In this document: positions 15,743 through 24,339 of the stretch, one piece after another
Layout: each line of letters opens with the position of its first letter
How positions within the stretch are numbered: position 1 is the stretch's first letter
Assembly (NCBI GenBank): GCA_910584915.1
Contig: CAJUDM010000024.1
Span: forward strand, 1 to 64,000
Origin: an uncultured Lachnospiraceae bacterium
GTDB lineage: Bacteria > Bacillota > Clostridia > Lachnospirales > Lachnospiraceae
Direction: 5' to 3'
Length of the DNA: 64,000 bases
The notes under the pieces: generated by a model
Database searches by the model: none
What the model was told of the DNA's origin: nothing
The model's input: the letters and a program-made list of their open reading frames with translations, nothing else
Program-made: the position numbers and the translations under genes

Positions 15743-17401
15743 TTGAATACTGGAAAATACACATGTCTGGAGATTTTTGCGAGAGGGGCAGGGGCGGAGG
15801 GCAGAGTCAGGGTTGTCTCCGAAAAGTATGGCAAAGTGGAGAAAGAAGCGGGGGATGGGTACTACGCGTGGCTGAAATTTTCTCTGGAACCCTGGGAGGA
15901 TTATGAGATTTCCTGTGAGTCCTGCGAGGTGTCATTCTGTTATCTGAGCGGGAACAGGGATATCCTTGAGGCGGGAGTCCTGTTTCTGGAGAGGGATGGG
16001 GAAAGCGGGGTGTTTGCCGCGGCAGACAGGGCGGGCTGGTATGATCATCCTCTGCGGGAGGCATACCATTTTTCACCCTGGAAGAACTGGTCCAACGATC
16101 CCAACGGTTTATGCTGGTTTCAGGGATATTATCATATGTTTTACCAGCAGAATCCCCACGGGCAGGAATGGTCGGATATGTACTGGGGGCATGCGGTGAG
16201 CAGGGACCTTGTCCACTGGCGGCATCTTCCGATCGCGCTCGCACCCGGACAGGAGATACTGGAGAGCGGGGGAGAGCTGATCGGCGGGGCGTTCTCCGGC
16301 TGTGCGGCGGCGCGGGAGGACGAGGTGTTTTTTTATCTCACGCGGCACAGGGAAGCCTCCCGGGGCGATGGGGAGATGGTGGAACAGCAGTGGATGACGC
16401 GGAGCAGGGATATGCTCCACTTCACCGAAGAAAAGTGTGTGATAGCGCAAAAGCCTGCGGGAGCGTCCTGTGATTTTCGCGATCCGAAGGTGCTTGAGAT
16501 CGGGGATACATGGTATATGGTGCTGGGGAGTGCGCTGGATGGGCGGGGAGCGATCCTTTTGTATGAGTCAGAGGATATGGAAAACTGGCGTTATGTGCAC
16601 CCGCTGCTGGTGGAGGAGAAGGCGGATATCCGTTGTTTTGAGTGCCCTGATTTTATGGAGCTGGACGGTAAGTATCTGGCGATAGGCGCTTTTATGGGGC
16701 ACCAGGATGCGTGCGGAAGGCATCAGATGAGCAGATATTATGTGGGAAGCTGGAAGGATAAGAGGCTGGCGGTGGAGAGCGAGGGCTGGTTTGACTTCGG
16801 GAGCAACTGTTATGCGATGCAGAGTTTTGCACATCAGGGCAGGAGGATCTGCATCGGCTGGGTATTTGATCTGTACGGCGAGCATATCGTGTATGAAAAC
16901 GGCGCCTGCGGCAGTATGACGATCCCGAGGGAGCTCCATATCAAAAACGGCAGGCTCTATATGACGCCGGTGGAGGAGATCAGGCGGCTCGAGGGAGAGA
17001 CGATTTACCGGGGCGGCGGAGAAAATGCGGAAGTTCGGCATATAAAGGGCAACGCATACAGGGCGGAGATCACATGCAGGGAAAATGTGTTTTTCAATAT
17101 ACTGCTCGGTGAGGACGAGGGAAAGTCGATCTCGCTGGTAAATGACAGGGAAGGACTGCGGATCGTGACGAAGGGGGTAAAGAGCGAGGGGATCTGCTTT
17201 AGAGCGGATGTGGAGCAGGTCAGAAAGCTGGAGATATTTATGGACCGGAGAATGGTGGAGGTGTATGTCAACGATGGAGAGGCGGCGGGGACCAAGATTT
17301 TTTACAACACCTCAAAAGAGGGATGTTTTGTCTTGAGGGCGAAGGAGCCGGACAATATAGAGGGTGTGTGCGTCGGGCTGATGGGATCGATATGGGGATA
17401 A
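15743..17401 (+). CDS. Glycoside hydrolase family 32 (beta-fructosidase)
   Basis: A 552-residue enzyme acting on sucrose, fructo-oligosaccharides or levan/inulin. After an N-terminal accessory region of about 105 residues comes the GH32 propeller. The nucleophile motif is W-S-N-D-P-N-G, the transition-state motif is F-R-D-P-K-V, and the acid/base is in F-E-C-P-D-F. A beta-sandwich domain ends the protein. There is no signal peptide, so it is probably intracellular. The start is a TTG at 15743 preceded by AAGAGGTG; no ATG fits as well. It stands alone, without a sugar transporter beside it. Exact substrate not inferable. Confidence 0.9.
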   Translation: MNTGKYTCLEIFARGAGAEGRVRVVSEKYGKVEKEAGDGYYAWLKFSLEPWEDYEISCESCEVSFCYLSGNRDILEAGVLFLERDGESGVFAAADRAGWYDHPLREAYHFSPWKNWSNDPNGLCWFQGYYHMFYQQNPHGQEWSDMYWGHAVSRDLVHWRHLPIALAPGQEILESGGELIGGAFSGCAAAREDEVFFYLTRHREASRGDGEMVEQQWMTRSRDMLHFTEEKCVIAQKPAGASCDFRDPKVLEIGDTWYMVLGSALDGRGAILLYESEDMENWRYVHPLLVEEKADIRCFECPDFMELDGKYLAIGAFMGHQDACGRHQMSRYYVGSWKDKRLAVESEGWFDFGSNCYAMQSFAHQGRRICIGWVFDLYGEHIVYENGACGSMTIPRELHIKNGRLYMTPVEEIRRLEGETIYRGGGENAEVRHIKGNAYRAEITCRENVFFNILLGEDEGKSISLVNDREGLRIVTKGVKSEGICFRADVEQVRKLEIFMDRRMVEVYVNDGEAAGTKIFYNTSKEGCFVLRAKEPDNIEGVCVGLMGSIWG

Positions 17402-17424
17402 CGGGGTTTTGACGCGAATCTTTC

Positions 17425-17453
17425 TTGCATAAAAATACATTTTATGCTAAGAT
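17425..17453 (+). promoter_or_regulatory. Candidate promoter of the type VII secretion locus
   Basis: TTGCAT, a 17-base spacer and TAAGAT. It is the only well-spaced vegetative-type promoter I see between the GH32 gene and essC. Between it and essC lie about 220 bases of leader and an intrinsic terminator. Confidence 0.5.
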
Positions 17454-17672
17454 ACTTTTTGACAGTGACAGTAAAACTTCAGGGGAAGCAACTGTGGTCT
17501 TCGATGATCCACAGGCATTGCGGGAAAACGGATTTGAAGAGGGAAAAGTACATTAATAAATCGCAAAATTGTTATCTCGGGGGGGTATTGCCTCTTTAGA
17601 GAATGACCGTATGCCGGAAGGTGTGCGTCTGTTTGTGTACAGTATTAAAAGATTATATCGTGTGAGTATGGT

Positions 17673-17705
17673 AAGCGTATCGATGTTGTTTTGATACGCT
17701 TTTTT
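17673..17705 (+). terminator. Intrinsic terminator in the essC leader (possible attenuator)
   Basis: AAGCGTATC pairs with GATACGCTT (nine pairs) over an 11-base loop, followed by five further T residues. It lies downstream of the candidate promoter and 100 bp before the essC ATG, so it would stop transcripts before the secretion genes unless overridden. A second promoter within 17705-17800 would also explain it. The rest of 17402-17807 holds no convincing gene. Confidence 0.6.
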
Positions 17706-17807
17706 GTGTGCAAAAAACGTGTACGGATTGGATGGGCAGGGGAAAAGGCATGCCATCTGCTTTTGGAGAGCGGTATCAATACAGACGGGGAGAAGGTGGA
17801 GGTTTCA

Positions 17808-20800
17808 ATGGAATACAGGATCAGGGTATATGCGGGGGAAAATATTTACGATTTTCCGCTCGGCGGGAGAGAACAGCTCTCCGTGGGCGCGGACGCGGGC
17901 GATGACTGCCGCATTGAGTCGGGGCGGATCGGCGGCAGGCATGTATTCTTCTATAAGAGGAACGGCGTGTGGTTTGTGTGCAGCGCGGATCAAAAGCTGA
18001 TAGCGGGGGAGAAGGCGCTTCGGGAGGGCGATGTGTTCGTCATTGACAGGAAAGAGCATATCGCGGTCTGCGTGCTGGAATACCATGCGGAGGTGACGCA
18101 GAAATTCCGGCTGACGGGGCGTGACAGAACAGTGCTCGGGCGTGGAAGAGAGTGCGATATGCTGCTGCCCGGGAACAATATCTCGAGACAGCATGCCACG
18201 ATCGTAAGCAGGGGAGGCGGCTTTTGGATCTCTGACAATAACAGCAGGAACGGGACTTTTCTTGATCAGGAGCGGCTGACGGAGGAGAGGGAACTGACAG
18301 ACGGCTGCGTCATCTCTATCGGAGATTATACGATCCGCTATAAAAATGAATTTCTGATGATCGGAACACACGAGGATGACGGGATCTTTGAGGAGAAGGA
18401 GGAAATCTATCCGCACTGGTTCAAACGTTCCCCGAGGCTTTTGCGGGAACTGCCGTCGGAGACTGTTGAGATCCAGAATCCGCCCATGGAGACGTCAAAA
18501 CCGGAGACGGACTGGCTCAGCATCCTGACATCGCCTGTTATCATGCTGGTATCGCTCGGGCTGATGGCGGTTGTCACGGCGGCGTCCATGGGAACCATGC
18601 TCATCTTCACAGGCCCCATGGCTCTTGCGCAGATTTTTCTGGCGGTGAGAAACAATAAGAGGCAGAAGAAAAAAGCGAAGGAGAGGGAGGAACTCCGTCT
18701 CAAAAAGTACGGCGCTTACCTGGACGAGGCGGAGAGAAAAATCCAGAGCTTAAAGCGAAAACAGATCGTGGCAATGCAGGGGGCGCACCCTTCCGCGGAG
18801 GAATGCTTTACGATCGTGAACGCGCGCGATATGCGCCTCTTTGGCAGGAGAGAGTCCGATGCGGATTTCATGGAACTGCGCCTGGGAACAGGGGATATGC
18901 CCGCCAGCTTCACAGTGAAAGGACAGAAAAACGGCTTTACGATCGAGGAGGATTCCCTGCTTGTGCGGGCGGAAAAGATCGTAGAGGAGGGGCAGAGGCT
19001 GCAGAATGTGCCGATCACCTGCAATATGATGCGGGATTTCCTTGTCGGCATTGTGGGGGACAGAAGAGGCGCGGTGAGGCTGATCCACAATCTTGTACTG
19101 CAGGCGGCGGTGCATCATTCTTACGAGGAGGTAAAGATCGCAGCCGTATTTTCCAGGCGGGAGGCGGCGGAGTTTGACTGGATCAAATGGCTCCCCCACA
19201 GTTTTGACGAAAACAGAGAGATAAGGTACATAGCGGATTCCGCCCAGAGTGCGGACGCCCTGATGCGTTCTTTTGAGGAAGTGTTGAAACAGCGCAGCAT
19301 GGAGGCGAAGGAGGGCGGGAGCTTCTCACCGTTTTATCTGTTTGTGTTTACGGAGTATGAATATATGGAACACCAGGCGGTGCTCAGATATCTTTTGGAG
19401 GGCGGAAAAGACAGGGGGATCGGGGTGATATTCGCCTACGATAAGCTGGAACTGCTGCCGAAGGAATGTGCCGCTATCATCGAGGTATCGGGAAAGGGCG
19501 GGAAATATTACCACAGGGAAAACATAGGGAACAAACAGAAATTTGTGATGGATATGCCTGATGTGGAAAGGCTTGACCAGGCGGCGAGGAGTATGGCGCC
19601 GCTTCGCTTAAAAGGCGGTATGGCGGACAATGCCCTGCCCACGAGGGTCACGTTTTTGGAGGGCTACGGCGTACAGAGACCGGAGGAATTGGATGTGGAG
19701 GCGAGATGGGCGGCAGGGCGCACCAATGAGTCCATGGCGGTGCCCATCGGCGTGAAGGCAAACGGGGAAGCGTTCCTGTTTGATATCCACGAAAAGAAGC
19801 ACGGGCCTCACGGCATGGTAGCCGGGATGACAGGTTCCGGAAAATCGGAGATGGTGCAGTCCTGGATCTTGTCGATGGCGCTGAAATTTTCTCCCCGGGA
19901 TGTGGCTTTTGTGCTGATCGATTTTAAGGGGACCGGACTTCTTCTGCCGTTTCAGAATCTGCCGCACCTTGCCGGGACGATCTCCGATCTGGACAGCAAG
20001 ATACAGAGGAACCTGATCGCCCTGGAGAACGAGCTGTCCAGGAGGAAAGAGCTTCTGGATCAGTATGGCGTCAACAATATCAACAATTATCTGCGGCTCT
20101 ATCAGCAGGGAAAGACAAAGGAGCCGCTGCCGTTTTTGTTTGTGATCATTGATGAATTTGCGGAATTTAAAGTGCAGTTTCCGGAGTTCATGACAGTGGT
20201 TGACCGTATCTTCGCGATCGGGAGGACGCTTGGGGTGTTTACGATCCTTTTGACGCAGAAGCCCTCGGGGGTGGTGGATGACAAGATGAACGCCAACACG
20301 AGGTTCCGGTGGTGTCTGAAGGTGGCAAACTCCGCGGACAGCAAGGAGATGCTGCACCATGCCGACGCGGCGAAGATCACAGTGCCGGGGAGAGCCTATG
20401 TGCAGGTTGGGGAGGATGAGGTCTACGAACAGATCCAGTCCTACTACAGCGGCGCGCCCTATATGCCCGATGTGCAGGATAAGTCTGTCCTGGGGCAGAA
20501 GGTGTCCGTGGTAAACAGACAGGGACGGCGCACCTGCTACGAAAATGAAATGGTGGATAAAGCGATGAACGGCGGGGAGAGTGAGATATCGGAGATCGTA
20601 AAGTATCTCGCAGGTCTTGTGGATAGAGGAGTCTGTAAGGAGGCGGATAAGATATGGATGCCGAAGCTTCCGGGGGAGATATATCTGGAGGAGATCGCGG
20701 AGGACTTTGGTTTTCGGGAGACAGGATGGGGAAGCAGCCGTCCGGACGGCTTAAAGCCTGTGGCGGGTATGTTGGACGCTCCCGCGATGCAGAGACAGTA

Positions 20801-22265
20801 CCCGCTGAAATTCGATTTCACGGGGGAGGGACATATCAGCATCTTTGGCGCGCCGGGAACGGGTAAGACGACGATGCTGCAGAGCGTTGTGATGTCGCTG
20901 ATGCTGCACTATACGCCGGAGGAGGTGAGCCTCTATCTGATGGATTTCGGCGGCTGGAGCCTGGGGATTTTCAAGGACTTCCCGCATGTTGGCGGCGTGG
21001 TGTACGACAATGACGAGATACGCCTTGGCAAACTGGTGCAGATGATCGAGAGAAGGCTTTTTGAGCGGAAAGAGAAGTTTTCGGATATCGGCGTGGGAAG
21101 CTTGCAGGCATATATGCAGGCGACCGGTGAAAAACTCCCCTATATCGTGCTGGCGTTAGACAATTTCGCGCCCGTTTTGCAGTTGTACCCGGATCTGGAT
21201 TCATTCTTTATCCAGCTCACGAGGGAGGGCGGAAATTATGGCATTTACCTCGTTGTGACGGCAAATAATCCGATGGTGTTGGGATTTAAGATCAGCCAGA
21301 ATATCAAGATGGCGGTGGCGCTTCAGATGACGGATAAGTCGGATTACCAGGGGATCGTGGGGAAGACGAACGGGCTGGAGCCGGAAAACACGGAGGGCAG
21401 AGGACTGGCAAAGGGGAATCCGCCTCTGGAGTTTCAGGCGGCGCTCCCCGCCAGGGGAAAGAGCGAAAGCGAGCGCGTATCGAAGATCAAAGAGTGCGCG
21501 GAACGGATGAGAGCCTGCTGGAAGGGGAACTGCGCCTCCCCGATCCCGGTGATGCCGGAGGTGATCCCTTTTGGCAGTGTTCACGGAAGCGGGATGCTGC
21601 TGGGGCTCTCCGCACAGTTCGTGGAGCCGCTCTCTCTGCCGGAAAACCGGAAACATTATATGCCGGTCGTGGGGACGGGGGGCAGCGGAAAGAGCAATAT
21701 GCTCCTTTCCCTTGCGAGACAGGCGCTCGCGGAGGAGGATGCGGAGGTTGTGCTGTTTACCCGCGAAAAATGCGGCGCCGGATGGACCGGGCAGGAGAGG
21801 TGCAGGATTTTAACAAAGACCGGGGAACTGGATCAGTATATGGAGGAGCTGGTGCCTCTTTTGCAGGAGAGAAAAAAACGGCATGAGGCGGATGAGGGGG
21901 CGGCCTTTGCGCCGATCCATATTTTCATAGACGATTACAAAAAGGCGTATGAGGAGATGGGAGAAAAGACGGCGGCGAGGACCAGCGCGATCATCCGGCT
22001 GGGAACAGGGCTGCAGGTGAATCTGACCATCGCCGAGAATGTGGATACATTCTGCAGGCTCTGCGAGCAGGGAGAGGCGGTGTGCATGCTGATGGCGAGG
22101 GAGAACAGCGGCATTCTGCTCGGCGGAAGCTTCCAGTCCTACTCTGTCTTCAGCGGCGACCTGCCCATGACAGAGCGGATGCAGGCGCTCTCGGAATATG
22201 AGGGCTATCTTCTGACAAAAGGGAAGGCGGTGCGCTTTAAGGCGATGAAGGCGGCGGAGATATAA
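17808..22265 (+). CDS. essC: Type VII secretion FHA-FtsK/SpoIIIE ATPase EssC
   Basis: This 1485-residue protein is the motor of the T7SS. Residues 1-90 form a degenerate FHA-like domain. Residues 95-170 form a canonical FHA domain (L-G-R-G-R-E-C-D-M, S-R-Q-H-A, N-S-R-N-G-T), a phosphothreonine-binding fold. Two membrane helices lie at about 237-280. Three FtsK-type ATPase domains follow, with Walker A motifs G-M-T-G-S-G-K-S (about 673), G-A-P-G-T-G-K-T (about 1014) and G-T-G-G-S-G-K-S (about 1288). Start ATG 17808 follows GGTGGAGG; the upstream frame extension overlaps the leader terminator. All genes to 28188 are co-directional. Confidence 0.95.
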   Translation: MEYRIRVYAGENIYDFPLGGREQLSVGADAGDDCRIESGRIGGRHVFFYKRNGVWFVCSADQKLIAGEKALREGDVFVIDRKEHIAVCVLEYHAEVTQKFRLTGRDRTVLGRGRECDMLLPGNNISRQHATIVSRGGGFWISDNNSRNGTFLDQERLTEERELTDGCVISIGDYTIRYKNEFLMIGTHEDDGIFEEKEEIYPHWFKRSPRLLRELPSETVEIQNPPMETSKPETDWLSILTSPVIMLVSLGLMAVVTAASMGTMLIFTGPMALAQIFLAVRNNKRQKKKAKEREELRLKKYGAYLDEAERKIQSLKRKQIVAMQGAHPSAEECFTIVNARDMRLFGRRESDADFMELRLGTGDMPASFTVKGQKNGFTIEEDSLLVRAEKIVEEGQRLQNVPITCNMMRDFLVGIVGDRRGAVRLIHNLVLQAAVHHSYEEVKIAAVFSRREAAEFDWIKWLPHSFDENREIRYIADSAQSADALMRSFEEVLKQRSMEAKEGGSFSPFYLFVFTEYEYMEHQAVLRYLLEGGKDRGIGVIFAYDKLELLPKECAAIIEVSGKGGKYYHRENIGNKQKFVMDMPDVERLDQAARSMAPLRLKGGMADNALPTRVTFLEGYGVQRPEELDVEARWAAGRTNESMAVPIGVKANGEAFLFDIHEKKHGPHGMVAGMTGSGKSEMVQSWILSMALKFSPRDVAFVLIDFKGTGLLLPFQNLPHLAGTISDLDSKIQRNLIALENELSRRKELLDQYGVNNINNYLRLYQQGKTKEPLPFLFVIIDEFAEFKVQFPEFMTVVDRIFAIGRTLGVFTILLTQKPSGVVDDKMNANTRFRWCLKVANSADSKEMLHHADAAKITVPGRAYVQVGEDEVYEQIQSYYSGAPYMPDVQDKSVLGQKVSVVNRQGRRTCYENEMVDKAMNGGESEISEIVKYLAGLVDRGVCKEADKIWMPKLPGEIYLEEIAEDFGFRETGWGSSRPDGLKPVAGMLDAPAMQRQYPLKFDFTGEGHISIFGAPGTGKTTMLQSVVMSLMLHYTPEEVSLYLMDFGGWSLGIFKDFPHVGGVVYDNDEIRLGKLVQMIERRLFERKEKFSDIGVGSLQAYMQATGEKLPYIVLALDNFAPVLQLYPDLDSFFIQLTREGGNYGIYLVVTANNPMVLGFKISQNIKMAVALQMTDKSDYQGIVGKTNGLEPENTEGRGLAKGNPPLEFQAALPARGKSESERVSKIKECAERMRACWKGNCASPIPVMPEVIPFGSVHGSGMLLGLSAQFVEPLSLPENRKHYMPVVGTGGSGKSNMLLSLARQALAEEDAEVVLFTREKCGAGWTGQERCRILTKTGELDQYMEELVPLLQERKKRHEADEGAAFAPIHIFIDDYKKAYEEMGEKTAARTSAIIRLGTGLQVNLTIAENVDTFCRLCEQGEAVCMLMARENSGILLGGSFQSYSVFSGDLPMTERMQALSEYEGYLLTKGKAVRFKAMKAAEI

Positions 22266-22270
22266 AGTTT

Positions 22271-22388
22271 ATGCGGAACTGTAATCAGCATGAGCCCGTA
22301 CAGTGCACAGGACGATTTACAGATGCGAAGCGGCTGTAAATCTGTCCTCGGGTATTGTGTACTGGAAGGGCTCATGCGGAACTGTAAT
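22271..22388 (+). repeat. Long hairpin element flanked by 15-bp direct repeats
   Basis: ATGCGGAACTGTAAT occurs at 22271-22285 and again at 22374-22388. Between and partly within them, bases 22288-22377 fold as one long hairpin. GCATGAGCCC pairs with GGGCTCATGC, CAGTGCACA with TGTGTACTG, GGAC with GTCC and ATTTACAG with CTGTAAAT, about 31 pairs in total around an 11-base tip. Removing one repeat plus the hairpin would leave a normal essC-to-next-gene spacing with AGGAGG. This suggests insertion of a small non-coding element with target duplication, or a regulatory RNA structure. Confidence 0.8.
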
Positions 22389-22401
22389 AGGAGGATTTGT
22401 G

Positions 22402-23208
22402 ATGGAGTATTGTTTGACTGCGGAGGAGGTTTTGTATTTGGCTGCTGTGGGGGGAGCGGATACATTTTATGGGGTGCGGGACACCCTGTCGGGGCTGACT
22501 GACCGGGAGCTGAGGCTTAAGGTGGTGGAAATGGAAAACAGTCTCGGGGCGAAGGGATACCTGGAGGAGGACTTCGACGGAAACAGGAGTGTGCTGAAGG
22601 AGCTTTCGGAGGTGATCGAGCGCTGTGGGGGATGTGAAAGGTTTCTGTGTTTTGAGCGGAAAGAGATCGGAGGTGAGCAGAAAGCTTACATGTATTTTAT
22701 GGGCGGAAATGCGGCTTATAAGATGGCGTGCGGGAAAGATCAATACACGTTTTCGGCGATAGGGCTTCCGGAGATCAGAAAAGATGTGGAGCGGGGGCTG
22801 GCGTTTCAGGAAACAGAAAAAAAGGAGGAGGGCAGTTTTCAGATTCCTTACGGGGAACTGGAAAAAGCGGTCACGCTGGCAAGGCGTGGTTCTCCTGAAA
22901 AGGGCGTGGAACTGTTGAAGGAGGCGGGCGCTTCGGACTCTGCGGCGCAGGCTGTTATGAACGGAGCGTTACATAAGGCGGATTTTTACGCGCTGTTGTT
23001 TATGGATCTCAGAGAGGAGAGAGAGCCGGGGTACAGCCTGCACTGTCTGTCGGGAGATGGATTGACCGTCATAGAATACGGGGCGGACGGAGAGGATGAT
23101 CAGGATCATGTGAGATTTCTGACGGTAGATGAGGGGGAATTGAAGGAAAGGCTGAGGGCAGGATTTGAAAAGATTGACTGTCTGGTGGAGGAGGAGACAT
23201 TTTCGTAG
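22402..23208 (+). CDS. Type VII secretion accessory protein, possibly EspG-like chaperone
   Basis: This 268-residue protein starts at ATG 22402 with AGGAGG seven bases upstream. The order resembles EspG chaperones of actinobacterial ESX systems. An N-terminal helix reads L-T-A-E-E-V-L-Y-L-A-A-V-G-G-A, a middle section has alternating strands, and near the C-terminus a strand pair (Y-S-L-H-C-L-S-G-D-G-L-T-V-I-E-Y-G) precedes F-L-T-V-D-E-G-E-L-K-E-R-L. EspG binds substrate pairs before export. The resemblance is by pattern only, and no Firmicute family was recognised. It sits between essC and the three WXG100 genes, where a substrate chaperone would be expected. Confidence 0.5.
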   Translation: MEYCLTAEEVLYLAAVGGADTFYGVRDTLSGLTDRELRLKVVEMENSLGAKGYLEEDFDGNRSVLKELSEVIERCGGCERFLCFERKEIGGEQKAYMYFMGGNAAYKMACGKDQYTFSAIGLPEIRKDVERGLAFQETEKKEEGSFQIPYGELEKAVTLARRGSPEKGVELLKEAGASDSAAQAVMNGALHKADFYALLFMDLREEREPGYSLHCLSGDGLTVIEYGADGEDDQDHVRFLTVDEGELKERLRAGFEKIDCLVEEETFS

Positions 23209-23257
23209 GTGCAACGGGTTTTTCAGATAAGGTTGAAACGGGAACGGAGGGATCAGA

Positions 23258-23548
23258 ATGGCTTTTTTGCGGGTGGATTACGACAGGGCGATAGCGCTGG
23301 CGAAGGATCTGGAGACGGCGGCGGATAAGTGCAACAGATCGCATCAGGATCTGATGCGGGAGAGAAGTAATTCGGAATTGTGCTGGGCAGGGGAATCCGG
23401 AAATGCGCTGCGCGATCAGGCGGAGGCAGCGGCGAGGGAACTGAAATCGGCGAGAGGACAGCTTGTCACGATAGCCGCGAGCATCAGGCGCGTGGCGGAG
23501 GAATTGAGAAGGAAGGACGAGGAGCTGGCGCGCAGAATGAGGGGCTGA
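23258..23548 (+). CDS. WXG100-family protein 1 (W-A-G)
   Basis: A 96-residue protein, all helical, with the turn C-W-A-G-E-S-G near residue 46 between two long charged helices. This is the WXG100/ESAT-6 layout. The C-terminal helix is very basic and acidic (E-E-L-R-R-K-D-E-E-L-A-R-R) and lacks a Y-x-x-x-D/E export signal. It could be a substrate or a structural partner of the other two small proteins. Ribosome binding site GGAGGGA precedes the ATG. Confidence 0.75.
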   Translation: MAFLRVDYDRAIALAKDLETAADKCNRSHQDLMRERSNSELCWAGESGNALRDQAEAAARELKSARGQLVTIAASIRRVAEELRRKDEELARRMRG

Positions 23549-23600
23549 TGCGGCGTTTTGGAGGTGCCCATAATAAGGAGAGAGGAAAGGAGGAGAGGAC

Positions 23601-23897
23601 ATGGCGAATGAGATATTGGTGACACCGGAGGAACTGCGGATGCAGGCGCGGCAGATCAGATCCCTGAAGGCGGCGGACACAAATATTATGTGGAGGCTGA
23701 CAATGTTGGTGCGGACTTTGACGGTGGCGTGGAACAGCCCTTCACAGGCGGCGTTTGTGCAGAAATATATGAGTATGCAGCCCACTGTCGAGAGTTTTCA
23801 TCAGGCGATCGAGGAGTTTGCGGTTCTGATGGACGAACATGCGGACAGGATGGAAGGGGTTGACCGGGATATGGCGGACAGGATAAGAAGGCTGTGA
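23601..23897 (+). CDS. WXG100-family protein 2 (W-N-S)
   Basis: A 98-residue protein of the WXG100 type: V-T-P-E-E-L-R start, helix, the turn A-W-N-S-P-S-Q-A-A-F near residue 43, then a second helix. The third position of the W-x-G motif is Ser rather than Gly. It is closely related in layout to the next gene (same length, same V-T-P-E opening, S-M-Q after the turn), so the two could form a heterodimer or be a duplication. Confidence 0.8.
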   Translation: MANEILVTPEELRMQARQIRSLKAADTNIMWRLTMLVRTLTVAWNSPSQAAFVQKYMSMQPTVESFHQAIEEFAVLMDEHADRMEGVDRDMADRIRRL

Positions 23898-23965
23898 TCC
23901 CGGGCTGAATAAGTTGCATTTTACAGCTTCGGCTGTGGAATATAAAAATCAAGGAGGAAAAAGAA

Positions 23966-24262
23966 ATGGCAGTAATTCAGGTAACACCGGAAACACTCAG
24001 AAGCAAGGCGAGCGATGTGAGAAATTACAGATCACAGCACGACGACACAATGGGAAGATTAAAAAATCTTATTTACGCGCTGAATGAGATCTGGAAAGGT
24101 GAAGCGCAGAATGCGTTCCTCTCCAAATATGAGAGCATGCAGTCAACGTTCACCAACTTTTCGGAACTGCTGGAGGGCTATGCAAAGCTGATGGACACTG
24201 CGGCAAACGAGCTGGAGGCGACGGACCAGTCTTTGAAATCCACAATGAACAATTTTGGCTGA
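23966..24262 (+). CDS. WXG100-family protein 3 (W-K-G)
   Basis: This 98-residue protein has the canonical W-x-G turn (I-W-K-G-E-A-Q-N-A-F) between two amphipathic helices, opening Q-V-T-P-E-T-L-R. It is the most typical ESAT-6-like member of the three and the best candidate for the main secreted dimer. It has AAGGAGGAAAA before the ATG, the strongest ribosome binding site of the small genes, consistent with high expression. Confidence 0.9.
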   Translation: MAVIQVTPETLRSKASDVRNYRSQHDDTMGRLKNLIYALNEIWKGEAQNAFLSKYESMQSTFTNFSELLEGYAKLMDTAANELEATDQSLKSTMNNFG

Positions 24263-24339
24263 GAAGAAGGCGGCGGGGATATGGATATAGTACGGGTCCA
24301 TATCCCTGAAACTGCAAAAAGGATAAAGGGGGAAGAACC

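Noticed and set aside
17691..17807. Upstream extension of EssC
   Set aside because: It would start inside the leader terminator; ATG 17808 has GGTGGAGG and matches the FHA domain start.
22303..22401. Upstream extension of the EspG-like protein through the hairpin element
   Set aside because: The start at 22402 has a perfect AGGAGG, whereas the extension has none and is encoded by the inverted repeat.
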